Counted from the stretch's first letter, positions 53,954 to 63,319 are shown. The stretch is DNA of 64,000 nucleotides from JABDQA01 sp963824415 (GCA_963824415.1 CAWGPM010000001.1:1-64000), one strand, 5' to 3'. Translations and numbers: made by a program. The notes: a model not told the origin generated them from the letters alone.

Positions 53954-54427
53954 ATGGAACGCATCATCGGCATTGACCCCGGCTCCAGGACAACCGGCTA
54001 CGGCCTGGTTGAATCGGACCGGGGTGTGCTCAGGTTCGTCACCTGCGGGGTGATCAGAACCACGGTGAATATGCCGTTTTCCTATCGGCTCAATCAGATT
54101 TTTCTGGGGATCAACGAAGTAATCCAGTTTCACAGCCCGACTGCGGCGGCCGTCGAAGATGTTTTTCTGGCCACCAACCCCCGCTCTGCACTGAAGCTCG
54201 GTCAGGCCCGCGGTGCAGCGGTTGTCGCCGCGATGCAGAACAATCTCGAAGTGGCCGATTACAGCGCCAAGCAGATTAAACTGGCGGTGGCGGGTTACGG
54301 CCAGGCGGGCAAAGAGCAGGTCCAGCATATGGTGCGTACCCTGCTCGGCCTGAACAGGTCACCCAGCAGCGATGCCGCTGACGCACTGGCGGTGGCGATC
54401 TGCCATGCCAATCAGTTCCGTATTTGA
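53954..54427 (+). CDS. ruvC: Holliday junction resolvase RuvC
   Basis: 157 residues with the RNase-H-like fold. IIGIDPGSRTTGYGLVE carries the first catalytic Asp, AAAVEDVFLATNPRSALKLGQARGA the Glu, and SSDAADALAVAICHA the C-terminal Asp pair. It cuts Holliday junctions symmetrically after RuvAB has migrated them. First gene of the ruvCAB run. Confidence 0.97.
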   Translation: MERIIGIDPGSRTTGYGLVESDRGVLRFVTCGVIRTTVNMPFSYRLNQIFLGINEVIQFHSPTAAAVEDVFLATNPRSALKLGQARGAAVVAAMQNNLEVADYSAKQIKLAVAGYGQAGKEQVQHMVRTLLGLNRSPSSDAADALAVAICHANQFRI

Positions 54428-54439
54428 CAGGGGAATCAG

Positions 54440-55075
54440 ATGATAGCAGCGTTGTCGGGTAAAGTTCTGAGCAAAGCTCTGGATCGGGTGGTGATCGATG
54501 TATCCGGAGTCGGCTATGAGGTGTTTCTGACCACCGATGCGCTGGCCCGGCTTCCCGGCCGAAATGAAGCAGATGATGACGTTTTCGTCCACGTCTACAC
54601 CCAGGTCAGAGAGGACGCAATTGTCCTGTATGGGTTTCTGGAGGTCGAGGAGAAGGAGATGTTTCTGCACCTGATCTCGGTTTCAGGCGTCGGGCCCAAG
54701 CTTGGCCTGGCCGCGCTTTCCGGAATGCGGGTCGGTGATCTGAGCCGCGCCATTGCCGGCGGCGATGTGAAGCAGCTCACTTCGCTTCAGGGGGTCGGCA
54801 AGAAAACCGCCGAGCGGATTTGTGTAGAACTCAAGGACAAGGTCGGTCATCTGGTCAGCGGTGCACCGCTGGGCGCGGTTGAACTGACCCGGGGGGCGGG
54901 CCCTGGAACCACCTCCGCGGTGGCCGATGTGCTCTCGGCGCTGGGCAACCTGGGCTATAGTGATCCGGTGTCGAGAAAATCGTTGACGGCGGTCAAACGA
55001 CGGCTTGGCGATGAACCTTTCTATGCGCTTTCCGTTGAGGAACTGCTCAGAGAATGCCTCAGGAGTCTGGCATGA
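54440..55075 (+). CDS. ruvA: Holliday junction helicase subunit RuvA
   Basis: 211 residues. Domain I is an OB fold (MIAALSGKVLSKALDRVVIDVSG, VYTQVREDAIVLYGF). Domain II has two helix-hairpin-helix motifs (SVSGVGPKLGLAAL, SLQGVGKKTAERICVEL). Domain III is the RuvB-binding helical bundle at the C-terminus (VADVLSALGNLGYS). It forms a tetramer on four-way junctions. The stop overlaps the ruvB start (ATGA). Confidence 0.97.
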   Translation: MIAALSGKVLSKALDRVVIDVSGVGYEVFLTTDALARLPGRNEADDDVFVHVYTQVREDAIVLYGFLEVEEKEMFLHLISVSGVGPKLGLAALSGMRVGDLSRAIAGGDVKQLTSLQGVGKKTAERICVELKDKVGHLVSGAPLGAVELTRGAGPGTTSAVADVLSALGNLGYSDPVSRKSLTAVKRRLGDEPFYALSVEELLRECLRSLA

Positions 55076-56133
55076 ATTTCGAAGAAGAACTGTTTGGTGA
55101 AGACCGTTTGGTGGACCCTGCCCAGATCGGCGGCGAGCACCGGCACGGCAATGATCTCAGACCCAGGCGGCTGGACGATTATGTCGGCCAGGAGCAGATC
55201 AGGAAACGCCTTGATGTTTCAATAGGCGCCGCCAAAAAACGCGGCGAGCCCTTGGATCACATGCTGTTTCACGGGTTCCCCGGCCTCGGTAAAACCACCC
55301 TGTCCTATATCATCGCCCATGAGATGGGCTCGGGCATCAAGGTAACCTCGGGTCCGGTTATCGAGAAACAGGGTGATCTGGCGGCTATCCTGACCAGCCT
55401 GCATGCAGGAGACATTCTCTTTATCGACGAAATCCACCGGCTCAACCATGTGGTCGAGGAAATTCTCTACCCGGCCATGGAGGACTTTCAACTCGACCTG
55501 ATCATCGGCCAGGGCCCCGGTGCCAGGTCCATCAAAATGGACCTGCCTCATTTCACGCTGATCGGGGCCACCACCAGAACAGGCCTGTTGACCCCGCCGC
55601 TCAGGGACCGGTTCGGCGAAATTCTGCGGCTCGAGTTCTATTCGCCTGAGGAACTGATCATCATTGTCCAGCGCTCGGCCCGAATTCTCGGGTTGAAGAT
55701 CGAGGAGGAGGGGGCACTCGAATTGGGCCGCCGGTCTCGCGGCACGCCGAGAATTGCCAACCGTCTGCTGCGCCGGGTCAGAGATTTTGCCGAGGTCCAT
55801 AATCATGCGACGGTGGACCGCGAAGTTGCCGACCAGGCCCTGAACCTGCTCAATGTCGATGAGTTCGGCCTCGACGATATGGACCGCACCATAATGCTGA
55901 CCATCATCGATAAATTCAGCGGCGGACCGATCGGACTCGAGACGCTGGCCACCGCAGTCTGTGAAGAAAAGACGACCCTGGAAGATGTGTACGAGCCCTA
56001 TCTGATCCAGTCCGGTTTCCTGAGCCGGACCCAGCGCGGTCGAGTGGCTACCATTCAGGCCTATGAACATTTCGGCCGAAAAACCCCCCAGCCCGACAAA
56101 ATCCAGCCTTCGCTCTTCAATACCGAGGACTGA
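55072..56133 (+). CDS. ruvB: Holliday junction helicase ATPase RuvB
   Basis: 353 residues. LRPRRLDDYVGQEQIRKRL opens the AAA+ core. Walker A is GFPGLGKTT, Walker B ILFIDEIHRL, sensor 1 IGATTRTGLLTPPLRDRFG with the arginine finger. A winged-helix C-domain ends the protein (LIQSGFLSRTQRGRVAT). MNFEEELFGED is the start because the ATG overlaps the ruvA stop and fits family length. It is the motor of branch migration. Confidence 0.97.
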   Translation: MNFEEELFGEDRLVDPAQIGGEHRHGNDLRPRRLDDYVGQEQIRKRLDVSIGAAKKRGEPLDHMLFHGFPGLGKTTLSYIIAHEMGSGIKVTSGPVIEKQGDLAAILTSLHAGDILFIDEIHRLNHVVEEILYPAMEDFQLDLIIGQGPGARSIKMDLPHFTLIGATTRTGLLTPPLRDRFGEILRLEFYSPEELIIIVQRSARILGLKIEEEGALELGRRSRGTPRIANRLLRRVRDFAEVHNHATVDREVADQALNLLNVDEFGLDDMDRTIMLTIIDKFSGGPIGLETLATAVCEEKTTLEDVYEPYLIQSGFLSRTQRGRVATIQAYEHFGRKTPQPDKIQPSLFNTED

Positions 56134-56218
56134 CTGGCACTTTATTTCCTGACATATCTTTAGCTCCCGAACTCGCTCTATTCTGGCGCTGCGGCCCCGC
56201 CAGCAGCGGGTCTGTCGA

Positions 56219-56239
56219 TTTGTATCCACTTTATACCAC
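56219..56239 (-). promoter_or_regulatory. Distal GTGG-type box, probable MraZ operator
   Basis: Read on the minus strand: GTGGTATAAA then GTGGATACAAA, two GTGG units ten bases apart. It matches the box just upstream of mraZ at 19 of 21 positions but points the other way. A further GGATACAAGTG unit adjoins it (56240-56250). Confidence 0.5.
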
Positions 56240-56516
56240 CACTTGTATCCGAATCTGAGCCGCCCGGGTTTTTGTATAAACCTGTTTATCTATATAATTT
56301 CATTATTTTAGATGCATTTTGAGAAACCCTGAAGAGGGCCGGAGTACATAACTAAATCAGGTCCTTTCTTCAGTAATCTACACCCTGTAGTATCATTTCT
56401 ATTGTCAGGTACCATATATTGTACTCCATTGTTTTGTTCTTCAACCCGCTATTATCTTGAACTTACGCATCTTTTTCCTTGACTTCACCATTTCCCTTAG
56501 TATAAAAAGACGGAAG

Positions 56517-56537
56517 GTGGTGTATAGTGGATACAAA
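56517..56537 (+). promoter_or_regulatory. Proximal GTGG-type box, probable MraZ operator
   Basis: GTGGTGTATA then GTGGATACAAA lie about 30-50 bases before the mraZ GTG start; GTGG recurs at 56558. MraZ proteins bind direct repeats containing TGG/GTG cores with ten-base spacing in front of their own gene, so an autoregulatory site is likely. Confidence 0.55.
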
Positions 56538-56568
56538 GCGGTAAAATATGGAGTAGAGTGGTTTCTCC

Positions 56569-57039
56569 GTGGCAAAATCAGATCTGATCATAAGCAGGTT
56601 CCGCAGCAGGTCCGAGCATACCCTCGACCCGAAGGGACGCTTGAATGTGCCGAGCAGATTTCGTGAAGTCCTGCAGCATTACGGCAGCGGGGTCATGATG
56701 GTGGCACCGTGGGGCAAGTATCTGCGTGCCTACCCGGCTGCGGAATGGCAGATCGTCGAGGACAAACTGCTGAAGCAGGGGCGCGAAGAGCGCAACCTGT
56801 CCAACTTCATCCGCTACGTTGTTTCCGGCATCACCGAGTGTTCGCTCGACAAACAGGGCCGGCTGCTGATTCCGTTATCGCTTCGCTCCGAAGTAAACAT
56901 CGACACAGAGGTCGTACTCAACGGCATGCTCGAGTTTGTCGAGATATGGGACAAACGCAGCTGGATCACCGAATACAGCAGAACCCGGGAGAATCTGGAT
57001 CAGTACAGCGACAGTCTGGCCAAGCTCGGAATTCTCTGA
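56569..57039 (+). CDS. mraZ: Transcriptional regulator MraZ
   Basis: 156 residues from a GTG. Two SpoVT/AbrB-like swapped-hairpin domains are seen: FRSRSEHTLDPKGRLNVPSRF and SGITECSLDKQGRLLIPLSLR, each with the DxKGR signature. MraZ binds DNA as a ring-shaped oligomer and represses the division/cell-wall cluster that it heads. The stop overlaps the rsmH ATG (TGATG). Confidence 0.95.
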   Translation: MAKSDLIISRFRSRSEHTLDPKGRLNVPSRFREVLQHYGSGVMMVAPWGKYLRAYPAAEWQIVEDKLLKQGREERNLSNFIRYVVSGITECSLDKQGRLLIPLSLRSEVNIDTEVVLNGMLEFVEIWDKRSWITEYSRTRENLDQYSDSLAKLGIL

Positions 57040-57938
57040 TGAGCGAGGCGCCCCCCCGGGATTTGCATCGGCCAGTCCTGCTTCAAGAGGCGGTCACGAT
57101 GCTCAAGGTGGTTCCCGGCGGGGTGTACATGGATGGCACCTTCGGCCTGGGCGGACACACCAGAGAGATTTTAAAGCGTTCGGCACCCGATGGCAGAGTC
57201 ATCGCCTTTGACTGGGATGCAGAAGCGCTCGAACTGGGGCTGAAAAACCTCGGGCCGTATGGGGACAGGCTCCAGGTGATACATCGGAATTTCAGAGATA
57301 TCGATCTCGGCCTGCGTGAGGCCGGAGTGCAGAGCGTGGACGGCATCCTTATCGACATAGGGCTCTCTTCGCTTCAGTTGGACAGCGACGGGCGCGGTTT
57401 CAGCTTCAGAAGAAATGAACCCCTCGACATGAGAATGGACCGGCGGCGCAGCATCACTGCAACTCAGGTAATCGCCGAGTCAACGGAGTCCGAACTGGCC
57501 GACATTTTCTACTATTACGGGGACGAGAAGCAGGCCCGGAGAATAGCGGCGCATATTGTGGAACAGCGGAAAAGCAAGCAGATCGAGCAGACGGGGCAAC
57601 TGGCGGAGATAGTCGCGGCGGCAATACCGAAAAAATTTCACCCTCCCAGAATACACGTTGCCACCAAGGTCTTTCAGGCTCTGCGCATAGCAGTCAACGA
57701 AGAGTTGACCAACCTGGGGGAGATCCTGAAAAAAGCTGCTGCTCACCTGGTGGCGGGAGGCAGGCTCTGCGTGATCTCGTTTCATTCCCTGGAGGATAGA
57801 ATCGTCAAAAGAGCATTGAACGGCAGCAAAGAGCTTGCGGTTATCACCAGAAAACCGCTGACGCCTTCAAGTGCAGAGATTTTAGAAAATCCGCGAGCAC
57901 GAAGTGCCCGGCTGAGGGTTGCAGAGCGGCTGTTGTAA
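57039..57938 (+). CDS. rsmH: 16S rRNA (cytosine(1402)-N(4))-methyltransferase RsmH
   Basis: 299 residues. HRPVLLQEAVTMLKVVPGGVYMDGTFGLGGHTREIL is the family start with SAM motif I. ILIDIGLSSLQLDSDGRGFSF is the catalytic loop, PRIHVATKVFQALRIAVNEEL the conserved helix and CVISFHSLEDRIVKR the C-terminal motif. It N4-methylates C1402 in the 16S decoding centre. The true start is the ATG coupled to the mraZ stop, although the frame is open much further upstream. Confidence 0.96.
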   Translation: MSEAPPRDLHRPVLLQEAVTMLKVVPGGVYMDGTFGLGGHTREILKRSAPDGRVIAFDWDAEALELGLKNLGPYGDRLQVIHRNFRDIDLGLREAGVQSVDGILIDIGLSSLQLDSDGRGFSFRRNEPLDMRMDRRRSITATQVIAESTESELADIFYYYGDEKQARRIAAHIVEQRKSKQIEQTGQLAEIVAAAIPKKFHPPRIHVATKVFQALRIAVNEELTNLGEILKKAAAHLVAGGRLCVISFHSLEDRIVKRALNGSKELAVITRKPLTPSSAEILENPRARSARLRVAERLL

Positions 57939-57949
57939 AGGAGAAGAAG

Positions 57950-58318
57950 ATGAATTATCAAAACTCGGTTCGGTACGGATCACAGTCAGCACTCAATAGA
58001 AAATTCCGCAAGCAATTACGGGGCCGCAAGGTGGGCGGCCTGCCGGGCGGTGCGGCACTCTGGCTTGCGGCTTCGAAGATTGCACTTGGCATTGTGCTGG
58101 TCGTATTCTGCATTCATCTGTGGCTCAACTTTACGGTAAGCCGGGGTGAGAGGACGATTCAGTCGATTGAAGCGGGGCATCATCAGCTCAGAGAGGAACA
58201 GATGATCCTGCTGGCCAAGCGGGCCAGCCTGATGTCTGAGAAGCAGGTAATTCAAAGAGCCGGCGCTGAACTCGCTTTGTTCGTACCGGGTGAAAAACAG
58301 GTCTTCAAGCTCAGGTAA
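57950..58318 (+). CDS. ftsL: Cell-division protein FtsL-like
   Basis: 122 residues. A basic cytoplasmic tail of about 50 residues precedes one membrane helix (ASKIALGIVLVVFCIHLWLNF, about 45-66). A periplasmic coiled coil follows (RGERTIQSIEAGHHQLREEQMILLAKRA). FtsL sequences are poorly conserved; the call rests on size, topology, coiled coil and position between rsmH and ftsI. It should form the FtsQLB subcomplex at the septum. Confidence 0.8.
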   Translation: MNYQNSVRYGSQSALNRKFRKQLRGRKVGGLPGGAALWLAASKIALGIVLVVFCIHLWLNFTVSRGERTIQSIEAGHHQLREEQMILLAKRASLMSEKQVIQRAGAELALFVPGEKQVFKLR

Positions 58319-58327
58319 TGGGGAAGC

Positions 58328-60211
58328 ATGGGCAAGCGGTCCCGTCTGCGTACTCAAGGCGTCGGGAAACGGCGACTGGTTGTCCTGCTTGTTCTGCTGA
58401 TCGGCAGCGGTGCGGTCTACGGCTGGTATAAGCATCAACAGAGCCCGCTCCTCTGGGAGCAGGTGAAAAAGATAAGCGGAATCGGAAAGGATCAATTCTT
58501 CAATGATCGCCAGATAATCAGGGGAACGATATACGATAGAAATTACAAAGAACTGGCAATATCCTACGAACGGGTGTCCGTGTACGCAAATATCCGAGAA
58601 ATCGATGACGTCAATCAGGTGGTAACACCATTGTCGGCAATACTGGAGACATCCGAAAGTGATCTGTACGATCGGGTCGGTGAAGGGCGCCTGCGGGTGT
58701 GGCTGGCCAGAGACATCAGCCAGGAACAGGAAGATCAGATTCGAAGGCTCGATCTGCCTGGGGTATATCTTCACCGGGAGTATATCCGCTACTATCCACA
58801 GCATGAATCGGCAGCCCATCTGGTGGGTTTTGCTGAACGGGACACCGGGTTGTCCGGCATCGAGCAATATCTGAACCGGCTGGAAGCCAAATACCGGCTT
58901 AAAAAAGATGATACCAGTGGCCTGCTGCAGATGGGTGATACCCGGCCGGGAGTCGACGGCAGGCATCTGATTCTTACCCTCGATTTAAAGATTCAGCGTA
59001 TCCTCGATGGCTACCTGAAGAAGCTGTCGGGCTCGGTGCCCGGCGTCAGGATAGGCGCACTGGTCATGGAGGCGGACAGCGGGGCACTGGTCGGCTACGC
59101 GCAGCTTCCTTCGTATGATTCAAACAAATTTCACACGTATCCGGAAGCACTGTTTTCCGATCTGTTTACTGAACAAATTGCCGTTCCCGAACCGTTCAAG
59201 ATCTTTTTCAAAGATCTTTCGTTGATCGAGAGCCAGGCACAAAAAATCACCCCGTCCATGCCCTGGTCTGTTGCCGCAGAACAGCGCAAACTCGGGGTAC
59301 AGCTGCAGCTCTGGGACAAACTCGGGGCGGACAATCCGGAAGCGCTGGATTTCACCGGACCACAAGCATCAGAGTCTGATGGAGTGGTCTATCAGAGCGC
59401 CCAGGATCAGCAGCGTGATTTCGAGACCGTGCCCCAGATGCAGACGCCGTTGCAGGTGCTCACCGCGATTACCAGAGCGGTCAACGGCGGCCTGCAGGTG
59501 ACACCGCAGGCAGGCCGGCGATTTGTGCTGCGCAAGAACCAGCAGGAGTTTCTGCTCGAAGACCTGCTTGCCGAAAACCATAAAAGGGTGTTGAGCGAGC
59601 AGGTTTCTCAGCAGGCGCGCGACCTGTTCGCTTTGCTGGGTGTCCCCGGGCCGCTCGGCACCACGGTGCTGCAGGGTGAGAGCACCTCATACCGGAAGCA
59701 GGAAAGCGGCTCACTGCATCATCATTATCTGGGAATAGCAATGATTCCGGTTAATAAACCGGAACTGGTGCTGATGCTGACCGCGACCGGGCCTGGCTAT
59801 CAGGCAGGAGGATCGCGTCAGATTTCATTGACCGGTGAAGCACTTGATATGATCGCACCAATCGTTGCTCTGCAGCGGGTTATGAAGAACCTCTCAGATA
59901 TGATGAGTCCGAAGGAGCAGGAGGAGTTCAATTTCCGTATCCCCATAGGGGAAAAGGAATCTGGTCAGGAACCTGTTCCCCAGAATCTGCAGACGGAGAT
60001 GGTCTCTCTGGTCGGTATGAGCCTGCGCAAATGTCTGCGTCTGCTGCAGAGCAGCAATGTTGAAATTGAAATTCGGGGCACGGGACGGGTGGTGGCTCAG
60101 CAGCCGGCTGCCGGCAGCGTTCTTAAGCCTGGTGATAGGGTCGTATTAAGCCTGGCCCAGGACCAGGTGGATGCCTCCTACAAAAAACCTTTGCCGGCGC
60201 ATCCGGAATGA
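58328..60211 (+). CDS. ftsI: FtsI/PBP3-family protein with degenerate active site
   Basis: 627 residues: membrane helix (about 16-33), PBP dimerisation region (RGTIYDRNYKELAISYERVSVYA, GFAERDTGLSGIEQYLN), a transpeptidase-like domain (about 210-515) and a C-terminal PASTA domain (559-611). Position and architecture are those of FtsI/PBP3. However, the SxxK tetrad reads E288-P-F-K291 (Ser replaced by Glu), no SxN is found around 305-315, and the KTGT strand is replaced near 445-457 (TVLQGESTSYRK). It therefore probably cannot crosslink peptidoglycan and may be a structural divisome component. Confidence 0.85.
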   Translation: MGKRSRLRTQGVGKRRLVVLLVLLIGSGAVYGWYKHQQSPLLWEQVKKISGIGKDQFFNDRQIIRGTIYDRNYKELAISYERVSVYANIREIDDVNQVVTPLSAILETSESDLYDRVGEGRLRVWLARDISQEQEDQIRRLDLPGVYLHREYIRYYPQHESAAHLVGFAERDTGLSGIEQYLNRLEAKYRLKKDDTSGLLQMGDTRPGVDGRHLILTLDLKIQRILDGYLKKLSGSVPGVRIGALVMEADSGALVGYAQLPSYDSNKFHTYPEALFSDLFTEQIAVPEPFKIFFKDLSLIESQAQKITPSMPWSVAAEQRKLGVQLQLWDKLGADNPEALDFTGPQASESDGVVYQSAQDQQRDFETVPQMQTPLQVLTAITRAVNGGLQVTPQAGRRFVLRKNQQEFLLEDLLAENHKRVLSEQVSQQARDLFALLGVPGPLGTTVLQGESTSYRKQESGSLHHHYLGIAMIPVNKPELVLMLTATGPGYQAGGSRQISLTGEALDMIAPIVALQRVMKNLSDMMSPKEQEEFNFRIPIGEKESGQEPVPQNLQTEMVSLVGMSLRKCLRLLQSSNVEIEIRGTGRVVAQQPAAGSVLKPGDRVVLSLAQDQVDASYKKPLPAHPE

Positions 60212-60272
60212 GCCGTTGCACCGGTTCTGAAAACAGACCTTGAAGCGGCCGGGGAAGCGTGCTGACATCACA

Positions 60273-63200
60273 ATGAACAAGAGTCTTTCGCTATATGAAC
60301 TGCTTGACGGTTTACCCTGCACCTTTATTGGCAGGACGGCGGCGGCTGTGTTAGTCACATCACTTTCCGATAATTCTGGGAAAATCTCTCCTGGAACACT
60401 CTTTATTGCACTGTGCGGCAAGGAACACGATGGTCATGCTTTTCTCGACAAGGCAATAGCGGCAGGTGCCTCGGCACTGCTCATCCAGCGGGGCAAGGTC
60501 GATGAATCGCTGCTGGCCGGGCATGATATCGCCGCAGCCGTGGTGGATGACACCAGAGCGCTGCTGCTGCCCCTGGTACAGCGGTTCTACCGCAACCCGT
60601 CGGCAGAAATGACTATGGTCGGTATTACCGGCACCAACGGCAAGACTACCGTGTCGTATCTTCTGGAACAGGCTCTGGTTGGGGCCGGTATGCGTCCGGG
60701 AGTAATCGGTACCATCGAATATCGCTATTGGAACAGGGCAGGTACTCAGGTCGTCAGCCCGGCTGCACTAACCACCCCGGATCTGATTACGCTCAATGCT
60801 GTCTTGCGGGAGATGGCCGACGGCGGCGTCACCCATGTAATAATGGAGGTATCCTCCCACGCCCTGGCTCAGCAGCGGCTTGGACCGATACTTTTTGATC
60901 TGGCCCTGTTTACCAACCTGAGCCAGGACCATCTGGACTACCATCGGACGATGGCTGAATATTTTGCTGCCAAATGTCTGCTCTTTGAAAAGCATATGGC
61001 CGAAGGAGCGCTTGCGGTGGTAGTCGAGCCGCAGGAGGACACAGAGAATAGGGGCTTCTCAGAGCAATTAATTGAACGCTGCCGCTCGCTGAACCTGAAC
61101 CTCTGCACTTGCGGAACTTCGGCCGAAGCTGATTTCAGACTGGATCAGTTGGCATCATCGGTCTCTGGTGTGTCATTTCGCTGCATGGATGGTGACGGCA
61201 GCGGCCATCTGATAGAGTCCGACCTGATCGGCACTTTCAATGCAGCCAACCTGCTGGCGGCCTTTGTCTGCGCGATGAAACTGGGAGCAGAACCCGACCT
61301 GGCCGCGCTAGCGTTGTCGCGGGCGACCGGGGCGCCGGGGCGGCTAGAGCCGGTTGAACTGGCTGACAGAGCGGGCGGGCAGCCGATGGTGATTGTCGAT
61401 TATGCCCATACGCCGGACGCGCTCGAAAAAGTTCTCCAGGCCTTAAAAGAGCTTGAACATCGGAATCTATTCTGTGTCGTGGGCTGCGGCGGTGATCGGG
61501 ATAAGGATAAGCGTGCCTTGATGGGTGAGATTGCGGCACGATTGGCCGATGTGGTTATCGTAACAGATGACAACCCTCGCAAGGAAATCCCCGCAGTGAT
61601 CAGAAGCGCAATAATTTCAGGAATTAACCGATACGATCTCGAAAAACGCACCCCGGCCTGGCTCGACAGTCGCGGCCATGGCGAGCGGGGCTATCTGGAG
61701 TACGACAGCCGGTTCGAAGCGATCGAGGCGGCCTGTACCGGCGCCGGCGCCGGCGATATCGTGCTGATTGCCGGTAAAGGGCATGAAAAATATCAGATTT
61801 TCGGTACCCAGTATCGTTTTTTCGATGATGCACTTGCGGCCCGGCAGAGCAGCTTGAAATGGGATTTGAAAAATGTTGCGGCTGCCACCGGCGGAACCAT
61901 CGTCAAAAAAACGGTGGCAACAAAATTCCGATCCATCTCGACGGACAGCAGGACGGTCGGCCTCTCCGATGTTTTCGTGGCTCTGAAGGGTGAGTTGTTC
62001 GATGGCCACGATTTTCTTGATCGGGCGATCGCAGGCGGGGCAGGTTGTCTGGTGGTTTCCGAGACGGATAAGGCGATGGATGGTACGGTCTGCGTTGTCG
62101 AGGTGGCCGATACCCTGAGTGCACTCGGTGATCTGGCTGCTTATCGGCGCCGCCAGATAAAAAAACTCAATGATCCGGTCGTGGTCGGGTTGACCGGCAG
62201 TTGCGGTAAGACAACAGTCAAGGAGATGACTGCAGCGATATTTGAGCAGCGCTGGCCGGATCGGCCCGATCGGGCTCCGGGCAGAGTTCTGAAAACCCGG
62301 GGCAACTTCAATAACCTGATCGGCTTGCCGTTGTCCCTGCTGCCGGTATCGGCCCACCACCGTGGTCTGGTGCTGGAAATGGGTATGAATCGGCCGGGTG
62401 AGATCGCCCGGTTGACGGAGATCGCCGATCCCGATATCTGTTGCATCACCAATGTCCATCAGGCCCATCTGGAGGGGCTGGGGAGCATCGAGGGCGTTGC
62501 CGCGGCCAAAGGCGAGCTGTTTGCCAACAGCCGGGCCGATGCGGTTGCGGTAATCAATCTGGACGACGAGCATATAGTCCGGCTTGCCAGACGCAGCGCC
62601 TTTACCATCGGCTTTGCGGTAAGTCAAACCGGCCTGGCCCGCCGCCCGCAGATCTGGGCAGAAGACATCACCAGCAGTGCAGATGGAGATCTTAGTTTCA
62701 TACTGCATATGGGTGAATTGAGCCGACTCGTGCAGATTCAGGCCCCCGGCCTGCACAACGCGGCTAACGCCTGTGCGGCTGCTGCGATCAGCCACGCGGC
62801 GGGTATCGATTTCGACATCATCGTTGCTGGGCTGCAGAACTTTCGTGCGTCGGCCAATCGCATGGAGCGACTTGCCTCGCCGGACGGGCTCAATATCTTG
62901 AATGACAGTTACAACGCGAATCCCGCCTCGATGGCATCGGGACTCAAGACCCTGGCTGAGATCGGCGATGTTCAGCGGATGGCTATTTTAGGCGATATGC
63001 TGGAACTGGGCGAGGCCAGTGCCGGGTTGCATCAGGAGATCGGCAGGCTGGCCGCCGGAGCAGGCCTCTCCTATCTGGCCCTGGTTGGGACGTTCGCTGA
63101 GCAGATCAGTCTGGGCGCCAGGGGCGCCGGGATGGCGCCGGAGCGCATCAGGGTTTTTGAAGATAAAGCTCTCGTGCTTGACTGGGTAGACGAACTGCAG

Positions 63201-63314
63201 CAGCAGCGCTTGCTCCAACCTGGGGACTGGCTGCTGGTCAAGGCCTCCAGGGGGCTGGCGCTGGATACCGTGGTCGATCAATTAATGGCGCCGCGCCGCG
63301 CCGCTGCTGAGTAA
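60273..63314 (+). CDS. MurE-MurF fusion ligase
   Basis: 1013 residues joining two Mur ligases. Residues about 1-510 are MurE: ATP loop VGITGTNGKTTVSYLL, carbamylated-Lys region, and TDDNPRKE, the DNPR motif that selects meso-diaminopimelate. Residues about 530-1013 are MurF: VGLTGSCGKTTVKEMTAAIF, LEMGMNRPGEIARL, NDSYNANPASMASGLKTL and LVKASRGLALD. The enzyme adds meso-DAP and then D-Ala-D-Ala to the UDP-MurNAc peptide. MNKSLSLYELLDGL matches MurE N-termini, so this ATG is preferred over the upstream TTG at 60240. Confidence 0.93.
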   Translation: MNKSLSLYELLDGLPCTFIGRTAAAVLVTSLSDNSGKISPGTLFIALCGKEHDGHAFLDKAIAAGASALLIQRGKVDESLLAGHDIAAAVVDDTRALLLPLVQRFYRNPSAEMTMVGITGTNGKTTVSYLLEQALVGAGMRPGVIGTIEYRYWNRAGTQVVSPAALTTPDLITLNAVLREMADGGVTHVIMEVSSHALAQQRLGPILFDLALFTNLSQDHLDYHRTMAEYFAAKCLLFEKHMAEGALAVVVEPQEDTENRGFSEQLIERCRSLNLNLCTCGTSAEADFRLDQLASSVSGVSFRCMDGDGSGHLIESDLIGTFNAANLLAAFVCAMKLGAEPDLAALALSRATGAPGRLEPVELADRAGGQPMVIVDYAHTPDALEKVLQALKELEHRNLFCVVGCGGDRDKDKRALMGEIAARLADVVIVTDDNPRKEIPAVIRSAIISGINRYDLEKRTPAWLDSRGHGERGYLEYDSRFEAIEAACTGAGAGDIVLIAGKGHEKYQIFGTQYRFFDDALAARQSSLKWDLKNVAAATGGTIVKKTVATKFRSISTDSRTVGLSDVFVALKGELFDGHDFLDRAIAGGAGCLVVSETDKAMDGTVCVVEVADTLSALGDLAAYRRRQIKKLNDPVVVGLTGSCGKTTVKEMTAAIFEQRWPDRPDRAPGRVLKTRGNFNNLIGLPLSLLPVSAHHRGLVLEMGMNRPGEIARLTEIADPDICCITNVHQAHLEGLGSIEGVAAAKGELFANSRADAVAVINLDDEHIVRLARRSAFTIGFAVSQTGLARRPQIWAEDITSSADGDLSFILHMGELSRLVQIQAPGLHNAANACAAAAISHAAGIDFDIIVAGLQNFRASANRMERLASPDGLNILNDSYNANPASMASGLKTLAEIGDVQRMAILGDMLELGEASAGLHQEIGRLAAGAGLSYLALVGTFAEQISLGARGAGMAPERIRVFEDKALVLDWVDELQQQRLLQPGDWLLVKASRGLALDTVVDQLMAPRRAAAE

Positions 63315-63319
63315 GGATT

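Larger units (their letters stand above)
56134..56568. promoter_or_regulatory. Spacer upstream of the dcw cluster
   Basis: 435 AT-rich bases with no gene. The two ends carry near-identical 21-bp GTGG-type boxes in opposite orientation (56219-56239 and 56517-56537), listed separately. The mraZ promoter must lie here, and the spacing of the boxes would allow autoregulation. Confidence 0.5.
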
